Positions 1 to 12,219 are shown, counted from the stretch's first letter. The stretch is DNA of 64,000 nucleotides from Circinella minor (GCA_016758965.1 JAEPRB010000009.1:248001-312000); one strand, 5' to 3'. Translations and numbers: made by a program. Notes: a model not told the origin generated them from the letters alone.

Positions 1-1025
1 TGAAATGATGGATTATGATCCATTTGTATATATGAAGGAACATAATAAAACACTTGGTTTGTTTCTCTTTTTTTTTTTTATAAAATACATAATATGGACA
101 AAATAAATTGTTTACTTATATATATATTTTTTTTATATTAGGATTTACGTTGACTATGCGTGAAGATCCAGGATCCATTGAAAATTTATGGGGTGATACA
201 CGTTACTTTATGGATCAACATCCAGAGCATATATTACCTTATAATGAAACTATCATGTCATGGATTACAGATAAAAACAAAGTTGACTATAATATGTGTC
301 ATTTTTGGTCTAATTTTGAAATTATTCAATCAGATTTCTTACGATCCAAAGCTTATCAAGATTATTTTGAATTTTTGGATCGAAAAGGTGGATTTTTTTA
401 TGAAAGGTAAAAAGAAAAAAAAAATATTTACTTTTTTTAATGAGAAATAAAGTTCCACCCCCTTTTTTCTTAATCTTTTTCATTATTTTTTAGATGGGGT
501 GATAATCCAGTAAGAACTATGGCTGCAGCAATGTTTTTACCACTTGACAAAATAGAATTTTTTAATCGAATTGGATATTCACATTCTGTTGCAAGTCATT
601 GTCCTATTAATAAAGAAGATAATAGACGTTGTAGTTGTGATCTGTTTGAAAATCATGGTGCGTAATTTTTTTTTTTTTTTTTTACCTATCCATTAAAAAA
701 AAAAAAGTGAACTAATTTTTTATAATTTATATTAGATTTTGATGAAAGTAGTTGTACCAGTGATTTACTAAGACTTTTAAATAATCCAAGTTATAATGAA
801 TTAATCTCACTTTCAGAAAATCAAGTCACTTCTGAGTCTACTGGATCCAATTCAAATGAATCCATAAATGGTCATGAGGAGGACGGATCGACGATTCATG
901 AAGAACAGAATGATTTGACAAAGTCAACATCATTATTTATGGCAGCACCATTGGATGATTTAGTTAAAGAGAAAGAAAAACAAGAACGAGAAAATATTAA
1001 GAATGATGATGATGCCATGATGTAA
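1..1025 (+). CDS. KRE2: GT15 alpha-1,2-mannosyltransferase (KRE2/MNT1/KTR family), 3' part
   Basis: Golgi type II enzyme that adds alpha-1,2-mannose to O- and N-linked glycans of secreted proteins. Only the C-terminal part lies in the window; the gene begins upstream. Exons are 1-56, 142-406, 494-657 and 736-1025, and all joins keep frame. The family signature YNMCHFWSNFEI is in exon 2; its Glu is the residue usually proposed as catalytic in Kre2. It is followed by WGDNPVRTMAAAMFLP and a Cys-rich end (SHCPINKEDNRRCSCD) as in yeast Kre2. What is odd is a Ser/Asn/Glu-rich tail of about 85 residues after the last conserved Cys, absent from the yeast enzymes as I know them. Identity comes from these motifs. 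The exact paralogue (KRE2 or a KTR) cannot be told. Confidence 0.9.
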
Positions 1026-1120
1026 ATGTTTTAAATAGATACGTATTAATATTTATATATACATCATGCCACTCTCATCATTATACAAGTTTCATTTTAT
1101 TTTTTTTAATTATATAATTG

Positions 1121-1157
<37 letters not shown>

Positions 1158-2544
1158 ATACATATATATACTACACATATATCCTAACACGCATACACAT
1201 ACACGCGTAAAATAAAAATAAAAACATTCTTTCTACAATTAAATGCCTTCCGTTCCAACTTATGCACGATATTGATATATGAAGTTTTTTTTTTTTGAAA
1301 AAAGATCAGTTCTCCACCGACAAATCAGAAGCTATTGCAATTATAATTTTTCATGGGTTTATTCAAAATGTTAGTTGTTTATATAATAAACTTTATTATA
1401 GAATCTGCTATGACCACAGATCTAACTATTATTAGAATAGAAAAGATACACATTCTAAGGAAAGAACAAAGATCCATCTTGCTGTTGCCTTCTATATTGA
1501 TAGGTTTTTTTTTAAAAAAAAAAATCATCAAAGATGAGTAGTAGCTTTGCAAAGGACAGGAGATTCGCAGCACAACAATAATAGATTCCAGAACGGCAGG
1601 TATAAAAATACTGTGAAGGGCCCTCAAGAGGTCCGAAGAAAAGACTTGAGAACGACACATCCATTACCCCAGGTTCAGAGTTTAAATGTTGGTGTTGCGT
1701 GAATAATAAAGTCGCCTAATCATTTACAAGTAATATAAAAGCCATTTTCAGAGTTCATTGATCAAGACAATAAAATGAACTCACGAATTTAAATGATTTC
1801 AAATAGACAACTTATCAAACCTCTTTTGTAATGGTAGAATTAAAGGTCATTAAATAAAATAGTTGTAGTCGAGCGGGTGTATTCTCTATCAAGACATCTC
1901 AAGCTAGAGATGCCATGGTGTCTAATATTCTCAGTGCTCAGTAGGCAAGGCAAATACTCCGGAACCTGTTCTGATCAGCGATTCTAGCTACCAGAAAAAT
2001 TGCTTGGGTATTTGTTTCAATGTCGCATCGGATGTAATGGGGCTTCCCTTTAGATCAGGATTAATAAAATAGAAAGTTAAAACTGGAAAAAAGAAGTTAT
2101 TAAGCTCAGCTAGCATTTTATACTGCTGAAACTTTGTACAACTCGAGTATGACCCAAACACCAAGTTCTTCATCCAATCCCTTTTTTTAAAAAAAACACT
2201 TTTGCCTTGAAGGTGAAATAAACCGCAGCAGTAAAAAAAAAAAAAACTTTTGCTTTTTTGTGGTTTTTTTTATATCATATATATTTATATATATATATAT
2301 ATATATATTATATACATTCAAATCTTTTATTAGGTTTTATAATATAAATATACACACTCTCTATCTCTCTATTCGAACAAGTGATCTCCACTTTCTTTTT
2401 ATCTTTCAAAACAAAAAAAAAAAAAATTGATCACAAGGAAGCTTTTACTTCATTTCGAATTCTTATCCCATTCAACCAATTTTCTTTTTTCATATTCTTG
2501 AATTTTGTTCTTTTTATCTTTTTCCTTTCCCCTCCCCCCGTTTC
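1026..2544. other. Intergenic region with microsatellites and an unexplained GC-richer block
   Basis: No supportable gene. It holds an (AC)n microsatellite at about 1136-1156 and a (TA)n run at about 2281-2310. The block 1540-2160 is visibly less AT-rich than its surroundings and reads in broken frames, with several stops in every frame, so it may be a decayed mobile element or pseudogene. The last 200 bp before the next gene are pyrimidine-rich, as expected of a promoter and leader in this genome. Confidence 0.5.
1136..1156. repeat. (AC)n microsatellite
   Basis: Uninterrupted CA dinucleotides flanked by TACATACATA, in the 3' flank of the mannosyltransferase gene. Confidence 0.9.
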
Positions 2545-5500
2545 ATGTCTTTCGATTACAATACAAACTGCTATAACAACAACAACGACGATTCATTGAT
2601 TGCTAACGAATTAAAAGAGAAAGAATATTCATACCAACTAACTAATTCTGAACAAAATGGCTTGCATCAACAAGTATCTTTTGAAGAAAGCAATAACGAC
2701 AATAATAACTATTCAAAACGTAAAAACAAACGAACTATTCCAACGTAAATATTGTATTATTTTATTCAAGGTAACTGGGAGAAAAAAAAAAAAAAGAGAC
2801 TATGCTCTAACGAATCAACTTTATATATATATTAGTGGACCATGTTATTTTCAACAACTCTCGGTAGAAATAATTACACATGTTTTTGCACGTTTAGATC
2901 CAACTTCTTTAGCAACTGTTGCTAAAGTTTGTCAACATTGGAGATATATTGCGACAGATGATGCTTGTTGTAAGTATACATGTTTTGATTTCATATTATA
3001 TTCTGGAAAAAAAAGGAGCAGGATCAAAGAAAAGAATTGGTTTCATTGGAGTATATATATATATATATACTTATATGATGTTATATATATATATTTGGCA
3101 ATTTCAAAATATAAATAGGGAAAAGCGCCTTTTTAGCCTTCTTTGGTTCGTTTCCTTTCAAACGGTTACGAAAAGATAGTTGGAAATCAGAATATATTTT
3201 ACGTACTCATTTGATAAGGTAAAAAGAAAAAGGAGTCTATATTAATTATCATAGGGGACACATTTATTCATGAATCAAAATGTTTTTCTTGACGATAGGA
3301 AATGGGAAAAAGGTCGAGGAACAGTTATTCAATTTAATCCAAAAATTGGATCGATCCATTCAGTTTCTGTGGATCTTGAAAATGCTTACATGATGGTTGC
3401 AAGTGCTGAAAGAGGTAAAAATAGTTGGCATCAGGAATGAGAGGAAAAGAAAAAATTTTATGCATGATGAATACAAGAGTTTTAATTGGTTGTTTCTTTT
3501 TAGGTCAAGCTGTCAAATGTAACCCTACCACTGGGAGTGTTGATCGACATATACTTTATAGTACAGATGATGGCGTTCCTCTTCGTGTGAATGCAGTTAA
3601 AGTAGAAGGGTAAATATATCCATAAAGGTGTATACGTATGTGAATAATTGAAAAGAAAGGTTGTACTTATATTTTTTTTGACTGTTATTAGACAACGAAT
3701 ATTGTGGGGATTTGATGCCGGTTATATCACCATGACAAATCGACCCAAATCAGTCGTTGGTAGACAATTACGAGTATTTGCTGATTTTCATCAAGGTGCA
3801 GTGACAGCATTAGCCTTACCACCATTTATTACTGATATCGTCTTAAGTGCTGGTGAAGACGGTGCCGTTAAAATATGGGATGTTCCAACAGTAACATGTG
3901 CAAAAAGTTTTGTTGGTATGTTTTCATTGTGAAGTTCAATAACATAATCAACTCTTATGTATATAATTTGACGAATCGCTTTTTTCATTTTTTTTTTTAA
4001 AAAAAAAACTCACAAATATTATAAATCCATCATGAACAATTAGGTATTGTTGATACTCCTACATGTCTTGAAGTGACAAGAGATTATCGAATTTTGGCTG
4101 GTTATACCAATGGTACAGTTGTTGTTTGGAACCTTCGAGTAGATCATCTTGTAAAAGAATTTCGAGAACAATTACGTCGACGGCGTGCGGTTCTTAATGG
4201 TGCAACAGCAGCAACAATAGCAGAAACCACGATTACAGAACCTGCACCTTCAATTGATATTTCAGAATCTCGACGAGTTATAGAACCGATAACCATTGAA
4301 TCATCCACCCCAGTTCAATCTATTAAACACGATATCGAATCTGATACCATGTTAGTAACTCATAGTGGATCGCTCGAGATTAGAAAATATAAAATGTCAA
4401 CAGGCGAATTATTAGGTGTTTATGGAGGTGGTCATGACATTGGTACAATCACTTGTATGGAATGGGATGTTACACCAACTATAGAAACTGGATCACTTCA
4501 AGCTACCATGAAAATGCGTATGAAAAAACTTGGATTAGCTTCTCCAGATTCACCATCTACACCCACAACAACAACAAAAAGCGTATCATTGCTATCTCAA
4601 ACGATGACTCGATTACTTGTAACAGGTGATTCAGCGGGCACTATATGTGTTTGGGATGGGGATGCGATGTGTACGAATGGAGGCAAAATTAAACCGCTGC
4701 GGGTACTACATGGACATATGGCGCCTATTAGTGCTTTATTTGTAGATTCATTTAAAATTGTTAGTGGAAGGTAAATAACAAAAAAAAAAAAAAAAAAAAT
4801 TGATGGGCTTTTTCTATCCTTGTTTTCCAAATTAGATGGTGAACTAAATATATTATCTTCTTTATTTTTCTTCTCACTAATTAGTGACGATGGATGGATT
4901 CGAATTTGGGATCCAATTACTGGATCGCTCCTCAATGTTTTGGGAAACAAGTAAATATTGAAACTCATGATAAAATACGGTCTCAGTCATCTAATGTTAC
5001 TAATGATATTTTTTTTTTTACTTCAAAAAAATTATTACAGAATACCCAAAAATGCCCCTGTGGATCGTAATGATGTGAGTGTTATGAGAGTAACCAATAT
5101 CCATTGTGATGATTATCGAGGTGTTGCTACCATTGGTCATCAAGTCAAAACATGGGACTTTTCACCTGAAAAACAAATACTGGCAAAACGTAATTTGAAA
5201 CGAAACGTTCGTATTCCTGGCGGTGGCGATTCACGACAACTTCATTATGAAATTAAACAAGAATGGAAAGAATCAGCTGAAGCATTAAAACAAGAACGAC
5301 AGGAACGAGACGAAGAAGCAAAAGAATTGAATAAATTGACATTGGGTGGATTATCAGATGAAGAAATGCTTGCTTATGCGATGATGTTATCTCAAGAAGA
5401 AAAAGGCGAAGAAGAATATGATTCGCACATAATAACGATGATGGAAAGAGAAGAAGAAAAAGAAAGAGAGGGTGATTCTAGTAGTAACACCAGTACGACG

Positions 5501-5630
5501 ACCAAGAAAAGCGATAATAGTCAAAAGACAAGTATTACTACTATTCCAACAAGTGATTATATTGATGAAGATGATGAAGAATTGATGATGGCAATGATTG
5601 CGAGTATGGAAACGGCATCGATTACCCCGC

Positions 5631-5661
<31 letters not shown>

Positions 5662-5944
5662 TACCAATACAACGAGTAGTAGTAGCAATAGTAGTGTGGC
5701 ATTATCGGATGATACCATTGAATGGCCTTCGGTGAATGATGGTAACGAAAGTCGAAAATGGCAAAAATCGAGTGTTCGCCCTACAAGAAATACTTCTGCA
5801 ACCATCTGGAATGGTGTTAATACCCAAGCCCGTGTAATTGATAAGGCTCCAATGAGTACCAACAATATCAATAACACTAATAATAATGACGAAGACGACG
5901 AAGAATTACAATATGTGTTAAGAATGAGTCAGAAGGATTTTTAA
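2545..5944 (+). CDS. UFO1: F-box / WD40 / UIM protein, Ufo1-like SCF substrate receptor
   Basis: Predicted substrate adaptor of an SCF ubiquitin ligase. Nine exons give 852 codons in frame: 2545-2744, 2836-2969, 3137-3218, 3299-3414, 3504-3609, 3692-3915, 4044-4770, 4885-4950, 5041-5944. The F-box is at residues about 68-112 (LSVEIITHVFARLDPTSLA, then KVCQHWRYIA). WD40-type blades follow, such as VLSAGEDGAVKIWD, LAGYTNGTVVVWNL, LVTGDSAGTICVWDG and SGSDDGWIRIWDP. The acidic tail has three ubiquitin-interacting-motif-like helices near residues 656, 729 and at the very C-terminus (DDEELQYVLRMSQKDF), plus a poly-Gln run. Yeast Ufo1 has the same order of F-box, WD40 and C-terminal UIMs, so a Ufo1-type role is inferred. 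The start is the first ATG of exon 1, after a CT-rich leader. Exon 1 is Asn-rich and poorly conserved in character. Confidence 0.85.
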
Positions 5945-6117
5945 TGAATTGTATGTGTTTGTTGGGGTTGATATAATGCGCTATACATAAAAAAAAGTAG
6001 TAGTTTTGGGGACACTAGAATGAATATATTATAATAGAGAAACAAAAAAAAAAAGAGAGTCATGAAAAAGTAATAATAATAATAATAAAAAGTCGAGCTT
6101 TTTTGTTTTTTTTTGTT

Positions 6118-6459
6118 TTAACGAGCTTCAAATTGAACCACTAGTAAAATAAATAAAAAATGATTAGAAATTGATTCGATCTGTTAATCATTTGCCATTG
6201 AATGGAAAAAAAAACATACTTCGCTTAGTTCGCTTTTTATACATAATTCTGTGGCCACAATCTTGACAACGAATAGGTTCTCGAGGCTTAAGTTGATTTT
6301 CACAACCGCAGTCTATAATATAGAAATGAAAAAAAAAGAAAGTTAAATCGATGAAAAATAATCGATCCATTATATTTAATTTTTAATGAATGACTTTTAA
6401 TTACCAGCACAGGTGTAGATCATGGCAGCAGGTGGTTGACGAATAGGTGCTCCTTCCAT
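6118..6459 (-). CDS. RPB12: RNA polymerases I, II and III shared subunit RPB12 (RPABC4)
   Basis: Smallest shared subunit of the three nuclear RNA polymerases, a zinc-ribbon protein. Three exons on the minus strand (6459-6405, 6312-6220, 6140-6118) give exactly 56 residues. The zinc ribbon shows [14 protein letters not shown] and [17 protein letters not shown], then the conserved ending VQFEAR. The short last exon was found by matching this ending; the split ATG codon (A from exon 2, TG from exon 3) restores KRMVQFEAR. The gene is convergent with the Ufo1-like gene, with 173 bp between stop codons. Confidence 0.95.
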
Positions 6460-6633
6460 TATGTATTATATTTTATTTTATTTTTGATTGAGTGTAAGAG
6501 AGAGAGAAAAAAATAAGAAGTTGACAAAGCCGAGCGGTTTTTAAACAAAAGTCACTTTTTCGCTGACCACAAAAAGAAAAAGTTCCAAGCGGCATATATA
6601 TTGGTATCATTTGTTTAAAAAGAATCATTTTAT

Positions 6634-7628
6634 TTAAAAGGTCTGTTCATTATCATCTGGATTATACCAGACAGTCCCTTGTTGCCTATTTCTAATGATA
6701 TTCTTACTACTATTTACATGTAATTCAAAAAGATCGTCTACGAATATCTCTCGAATATAACACTCCACTATAGCAGGTACAACTAAGGTGTAATCCCTCC
6801 AAAAACTCTGACCATTATTGTTACCATGACGACCCACAGACTTTAACGCAAAACTTGGAGTATGTCGGGCGTGACTAATAACCCAAAATTATTATTCAAA
6901 ATGACATGATCAATCTTAAAGCAAACTATTTTACATACCTGAAGATTTGACCCAATCCATATTCATGTTTTGCTAACAAACTTAATATTTGTGGATCTTT
7001 AACTGATACCAAAGAATCAGCTTCATAAGCAAGTTTATCACCAAAGTACATTAGAATTTTTCGATGAAATAGCATATCTAAACTCTTGTCTCCTTGTTCA
7101 ATGTTATCTGCACATGGTTGAATATGATCATTACTTTTTACGTCTATTACAATGCTGCCACCATCGTCACTTTTATCATTTTCATCAACAAGTAGACTTG
7201 ATTCTTTTTCTTGTTGCAGTGATGCAGAAATCCAAGTTCCCGTTGATTTACTAGAACTATCGCTCATGTTTATATATATCGAACTACTATTATAATTATC
7301 ACAACAAGTAACAAGTTCATTTTTTAAAATAACCACACGACTCGGAACATTAAAATAGGCTGAAAGTAATCGTTGCAAGTTTCCGGTCGCTTGTAAAACC
7401 ATGCGTTCGAGAGGTGAAAACCCGTCTGGAAGTTTCAAAAATACATTGGATGCTGAAACTATTTTATATAACGGTAACAATATTATCTTATCTTTTGAAT
7501 ATCGAAAAGGCAGATAGACAAAAATTAACCAGACAATTCGAAATAAGCTACTTACATTCCTGTGCAAATTTGAACGGAATTCTTTCATAATGTTCGGTGT
7601 CTTCAGGTTCAGGAATAGAAATACGCAT
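6634..7628 (-). CDS. Chorismate-lyase-like protein (UbiC/DUF98 fold)
   Basis: Likely member of the chorismate pyruvate-lyase fold; UbiC converts chorismate to 4-hydroxybenzoate plus pyruvate. Three exons (7628-7556, 7458-6939, 6874-6634) give 277 residues. The conserved order is LKLPDGFSPLERMVLQATGN with LQRLLSAYF, then HRKILMYFGDKLAYEADSLV, then KHEYGLGQIFS, then FWRDYTLVVP and CYIREIFV. This matches UbiC, where an Arg in an R-x-I-L strand and a late Glu in a (T/R)-E-(L/I)-F strand are active-site residues; both are present here. An acidic, Ser-rich insertion of about 70 residues separates the first two blocks. No mitochondrial presequence is obvious. Fold assignment is fairly sure; enzymatic activity is inference. 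Confidence 0.6.
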
Positions 7629-8917
7629 AGTGGTAATTGAATTAAAAGATTTGTAATAATCCTTTTTCTGTTTTTCAACTAAGGCATTTATATACAAAAC
7701 AATAACGCACCAAAAAAAACGTTTTTTTTTTTTCGTATTAGTCTAACAAGTTAAAAATGTGTTTGCATAAGCATTTATCAAACCTGTTCTCTTTATGGAT
7801 ATCGAAAAAAACATAATAGTTTCGTTCGTTTAATCCCATTTTTGATGAGAGATTACATAACAATATATTACAGTAAATTACTTTTCTTGTATAATAATAT
7901 AAAAACACACGTTCCCTACATGCATTATTTTTTTTCTAATACGTAGCTAAGAACATTTATTATACAATCAGTCATTGTAGTTTGATAATGTAATAATGTA
8001 TGCTGTACGTACAAGCCTCTTTTTACATGTATGGTTCAACTGCGTATTACTTTTTTTTTTATAAATCATTAAACATATATTACTAACAATTGATAACACC
8101 AATATAAGGAGGTAATTTTTTTTGTTTATAGATATATGCAATTACGTAAATGCCTAATGACACCATATAATGTAACGTTTGGTCGTCTGATTGTATATCC
8201 ATCTGTATTGCCATAAGCTAAAAAAGAAACAGCAGTTTGTTATTAGTATATTATAATGCCGGTGAAAGTATTTAAAAAAACAGCAAGATTATAAATAAAA
8301 CAATCTACTCATGTGTGAACCTGTAAAGCATTCATAAGTGCAAAATAACACAGTGTTACTTTTATAGATACTGTCGTTCTGAATATAAAATTCTTCATTA
8401 TGTACTATTGTTAACATAATTTATGCTGTAAAATATGCCAATAAAATAGTATACTCTTTTTTCTTTTACTTTTTCATGCATTGTTCAATGTATAGTCGCG
8501 TGGTGATTTGTGCTAGTTTGATAATACAATACTACGCAGATGAATTTTGCATAACTGACTCATCTAGGAAGTTGATGACAAGCTAGTTAATTCTGACTAT
8601 ACAAAATGTAGAACGCAAAGAATAAAAAAAAAAACTCAAATTTAAAAATGATACGTAATATAAAATGCATATATATTATGCGTTAATTTTGTCTGATATC
8701 AGGTTAGCTGGATATGGCATGTAGAAAATAAAACTAGTTATGGCTCCATTTTCACGTGTGTAATACACAGTAAAGAGCTTTATAAATTAATTAAAATAAC
8801 AATTACTTTTCTTTTTACGTAAGTAATTGATGCAGTGTATAAATAATATAAAATAGTTTATTTCACATAGTATATTTACTACTACTGAGATTACAATAGG
8901 TAGGATTACTATTATTA
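7629..8917. other. Intergenic, no gene seen
   Basis: AT-rich sequence between two genes read leftward. It would hold the promoter of the chorismate-lyase-like gene and the 3' end of the alcohol dehydrogenase. It contains several TACGTA palindromes (for example near 8015, 8651 and 8818). No RNA gene or coherent ORF was recognised. Confidence 0.5.
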
Positions 8918-10592
8918 CTACATACTCTTATCCGCTTCCAAGACAATACGATATCTCGCCTTTCCATCACGCATTGCTTGTACTGCTTCTGGTGTCTTAC
9001 TCATTGGATATTTTTTGATCCAGGGCTTTACATTTTTTTCTGAAGCCACATTGAGCATCTCTTGTATTATTTGGGGAGAAGTAAGTAATGAACCAGATAA
9101 ACTGATATGACGTTCAACGATACTTGGAGGTATATTACCAAATGGACAATCTGGTATAGCCAATATAACTACTGTGCCTTCTGGTTCCAATAAATCCAAA
9201 TATCTCTCCCAATCAAAATCTTTAACATAAATAGTCAATATAAGATGCGATAATGTACTGTTATGTTTGACAAACGCTTTAGAATCGGTTGATACTATAA
9301 AGTTATCGGCACCTAAAGATATGGCATCTTCACGTTTGCTTTCAGAACTCGATATCGCAAGGACTTTGGCACCAAAAACTTTCCCCCATTGAATCTATAT
9401 AGAAAATAATAATATATGTTTTTGTGAGTATATGTACAAGCTGATGATAGTGAAAATAAAAAGAATAATTATTTTTTTTTCTTATAATTATGTATGATAC
9501 GTAGGGAATAGAAACCTACAGCAATATGACCTAATCCTCCTATTATTGTATATAAAAAAATGTATGTACATTACTCGGATATAAATTAACAAACACACAG
9601 TCATCTTGTTAAATACTGCTTGATATCAATGTGGTCGTCTTAATAAGTCTTACCGATACCAACTACACCAACCTTGGATTCTTCGGTTACTCCATGTTTT
9701 TTCATCGCTCCATACGTGGTGGCTCCAGCACACATCAGTACGCTGCCAATCTCATTGGGCATTGAATCTGGTATCTTGAATACAAAATGTGAGTTTCCTC
9801 GCCAACTATTACTATATCCTCCATATGTTTTGTCGCCACAACTCCAGCGCATATTGTAAGTAGATGTACATGCATTTCTACAGCAGTTTTCTTTTCCTGC
9901 TTTACATTCTTTACAATTAAAACAGCATTCACATTGTGGCCCAACACCAACACGATCACCAAGCTTAAAACGCGTAGTATCAACACCATTACCCAGTCTG
10001 ATTATAATACCAGTGATCTGATATATATATATATATATAAAGTTATTTACGTATCATTCTTCACTTCTGTTCTTCTTTTTTTATAGCTGCGTATAAAATT
10101 GAAAGTCTGTATTAGAGTAATAACTTACTTCATGTCCTGTTACACATGGGTAATCAGTAGGTCCCCACCCACTATCCATGGTATATATATCTGAAAGACA
10201 AATACTGTATATCCAAAAGCATTATAATAATAAATGGCTGTTAGTTGTTCTAATAAACTGTAAAAGCTTACGTACTATTACTATTTTCCAAAAATAAAAT
10301 AAAAATAAAACATTAATAACTTACCCACAATGTGTGATTTCAATTTCTACATCGTTTTCTTCAAACTTTTTGAGTGATAATTCACACCATTCCAATGGCT
10401 TTCCTATAAACAATATAAAAATGTTTAGTTCATATCTTTTGAAACTTTTCCTTTTGAAAACCGAATAATCCAATATTTTGTTTATTCATCATTATATCAC
10501 TGTTATCATTATCGATATTAACCTTTTCCTGGACATGCCCATCCATAGAATTTATTTAGATCGTCTGATATTTTTGTAGGGGTTGATAACAT
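8918..10592 (-). CDS. Zinc-dependent alcohol dehydrogenase, cinnamyl-alcohol type (ADH6/ADH7-like)
   Basis: NADP-type medium-chain dehydrogenase that interconverts aldehydes and alcohols. Six exons (10592-10523, 10403-10325, 10204-10129, 10017-9654, 9539-9520, 9394-8918) give 361 residues in frame. Catalytic zinc ligands are seen in THCGICLSDIY, TGHE and LMCAGATTYG. Structural-zinc cysteines are in the CECCFNCKECKAGKENCC segment. The nucleotide-binding glycines are in VVGIGGLGHIAIQWGKVFGA and are spelled partly by a 20-nt exon (9539-9520). The start is the first in-frame ATG of the first exon; an acceptor-like TTTTTTAG lies just upstream at 10610, so an extra 5' exon is possible. The donor after exon 1 is GTTAAT, weaker than its neighbours. 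Confidence 0.88.
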
Positions 10593-11270
10593 ATTTGGTT
10601 TAAGAGCTAAAAAAGAAGTAAAATATGTAAAGAAAAAAATAAATATTGTCGTGGAAAGTGGGGAGTAATCGATTCGGTTTTTATTTATTTTTTCTCATAC
10701 TGTAAAACGGGAACTTGCATGACATTATTTGTCAACAGTTATGTATACTTTTATCGAAGGTAATACTCTTTACAACTATCCACACTATACAATGTTATAT
10801 CGAACAAAGCATGATTACCGATGCATGCAGTAATAAGCTATTTGGCTTGTGTTGGTTGTTATATAGATGCAGCTTAACCGCTAACACTGATGTTTTTTAC
10901 GTATGTATTTCACAGTACGATTGATTTTATTCATGCACTGCATTTGTACGTATATCTCTTGAATTTGATGGAAATTCTTTTAAAGAAAACTGGTTACTTG
11001 CATCATGTGGGACAATGCAGCTGGTGCAGGATCACTGAAGTATTTTATTATATAATACACACATATATAGAACATACAGAAATAAGAAGCTAGCAACAGT
11101 TTTATTGAGAATTAAAATAATTTATTGTTTGGACGGTCCCTGATAATAGTTACAACTTCTTTTGCTGGTAAGTCTATTTAATAAATTTAAGCACGCAGCA
11201 GGAAGTAGTATTACTGATTATCTATTTGGGATAATGTCAGCAAAAATAAAGCTTCAACAACTACGTACTG

Positions 11271-12219
11271 CACCACGGCTAAAAACTGCATGCAATTACT
11301 TAATTCTCTATGAATATGAATTTATAGGTTATGAAATGCCATGGTTCTCTATGAATATGCATGAAAAAAGACAATCATTCATTTTCATGGAAATAAATTC
11401 ATGAATCTCTATTACAAAAATTAACGAATCTGAGTGACAATGTATGACTCTGAATGATATATGAATCTGCATAAAACTGAACAAATATCTATAAAAAAAT
11501 ATCTATGATTATGAATGAAAATGCACGCTTTGTAAATATGAGTGATAATCTATGAAATCGCACGGTCGTTTGACGAGAAGTAGTATTCCCACGCACTTCT
11601 TTTACTACTTTTCTCGTTATCTCATATAGTTAATGACCCACAAAAAGAAAATTTTATTATTCAAAGTGCCTATCATAATATAATAGAAGTGGTTTCAACC
11701 ATGTTATAGCTACAGTATAATGTATATGTTCATAAAGTAAAATATATATTATTTGAAAACTAGGTGCTGAAAATCTACGAATCCGCATGAATCTGTATAT
11801 AAATAGGTAATGGATATGACTGAATATCTATGATTCTGCATAGATCTATGAATCTCCATGAAGTGACACGTTTCATAGAGATTCATCGCATTAGTGATCA
11901 TGCAGATCCATGGAAATCCATTCATTTTTATTACTCATTTTAGCCGTGGTGTTCAACCATGTTATAGCCACACAGTATAATGTATATGTTCATAAAGTAA
12001 AATATATATCATTTAAAAACTAGGTGCTGAAAATCCATAAATCTGCATGAATCTCCATATAAATTAGGTAATGAATATGACTAAATATCTATTATGATTC
12101 TGAATGGATCTATGGATCTCCATGAACTGACACTTTTCATAGAAAGTCATACCATTAGTAGTCATGCAGATTCATGGAAATCCATTCATTTCTATTACTC
12201 ATTTCAGCCGTGTGCTGCA
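11271..12219. mobile_element. MITE-like non-autonomous element with terminal inverted repeats
   Basis: The left end 11271-11284 (caccacggctaaaa) is an exact 14-bp inverted match to 11938-11951, and a near match to 12202-12219 (tttcagccgtgtgctgca). Outside these ends, actacgtactgcac on the left and gcacattgtagt on the right also pair imperfectly. The interior has no ORF and is full of degenerate copies of TATGAATCTGCATGA in both orientations. This is the form of a small non-autonomous DNA transposon. Which right end is the true one is unclear, and no clean target-site duplication is seen. Confidence 0.45.
11689..12215. repeat. Imperfect tandem duplication, period about 258 bp
   Basis: Copy 1 (11689-11946) and copy 2 (11947-12215) align along their whole length. 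Both run from GTGGT(G)TTCAACCATGTTATAG, through TATGTTCATAAAGTAAAATATATA and CTAGGTGCTGAAAATC, to CATGGAAATCCATTCATTT and the terminal AGCCGTG. They differ by scattered substitutions and small indels, so the duplication is not recent. Confidence 0.85.

Noticed and set aside
9674..9859. Plus-strand open frame within the ADH gene
   Set aside because: It is antisense to the conserved ADH exon and has no motif of its own.
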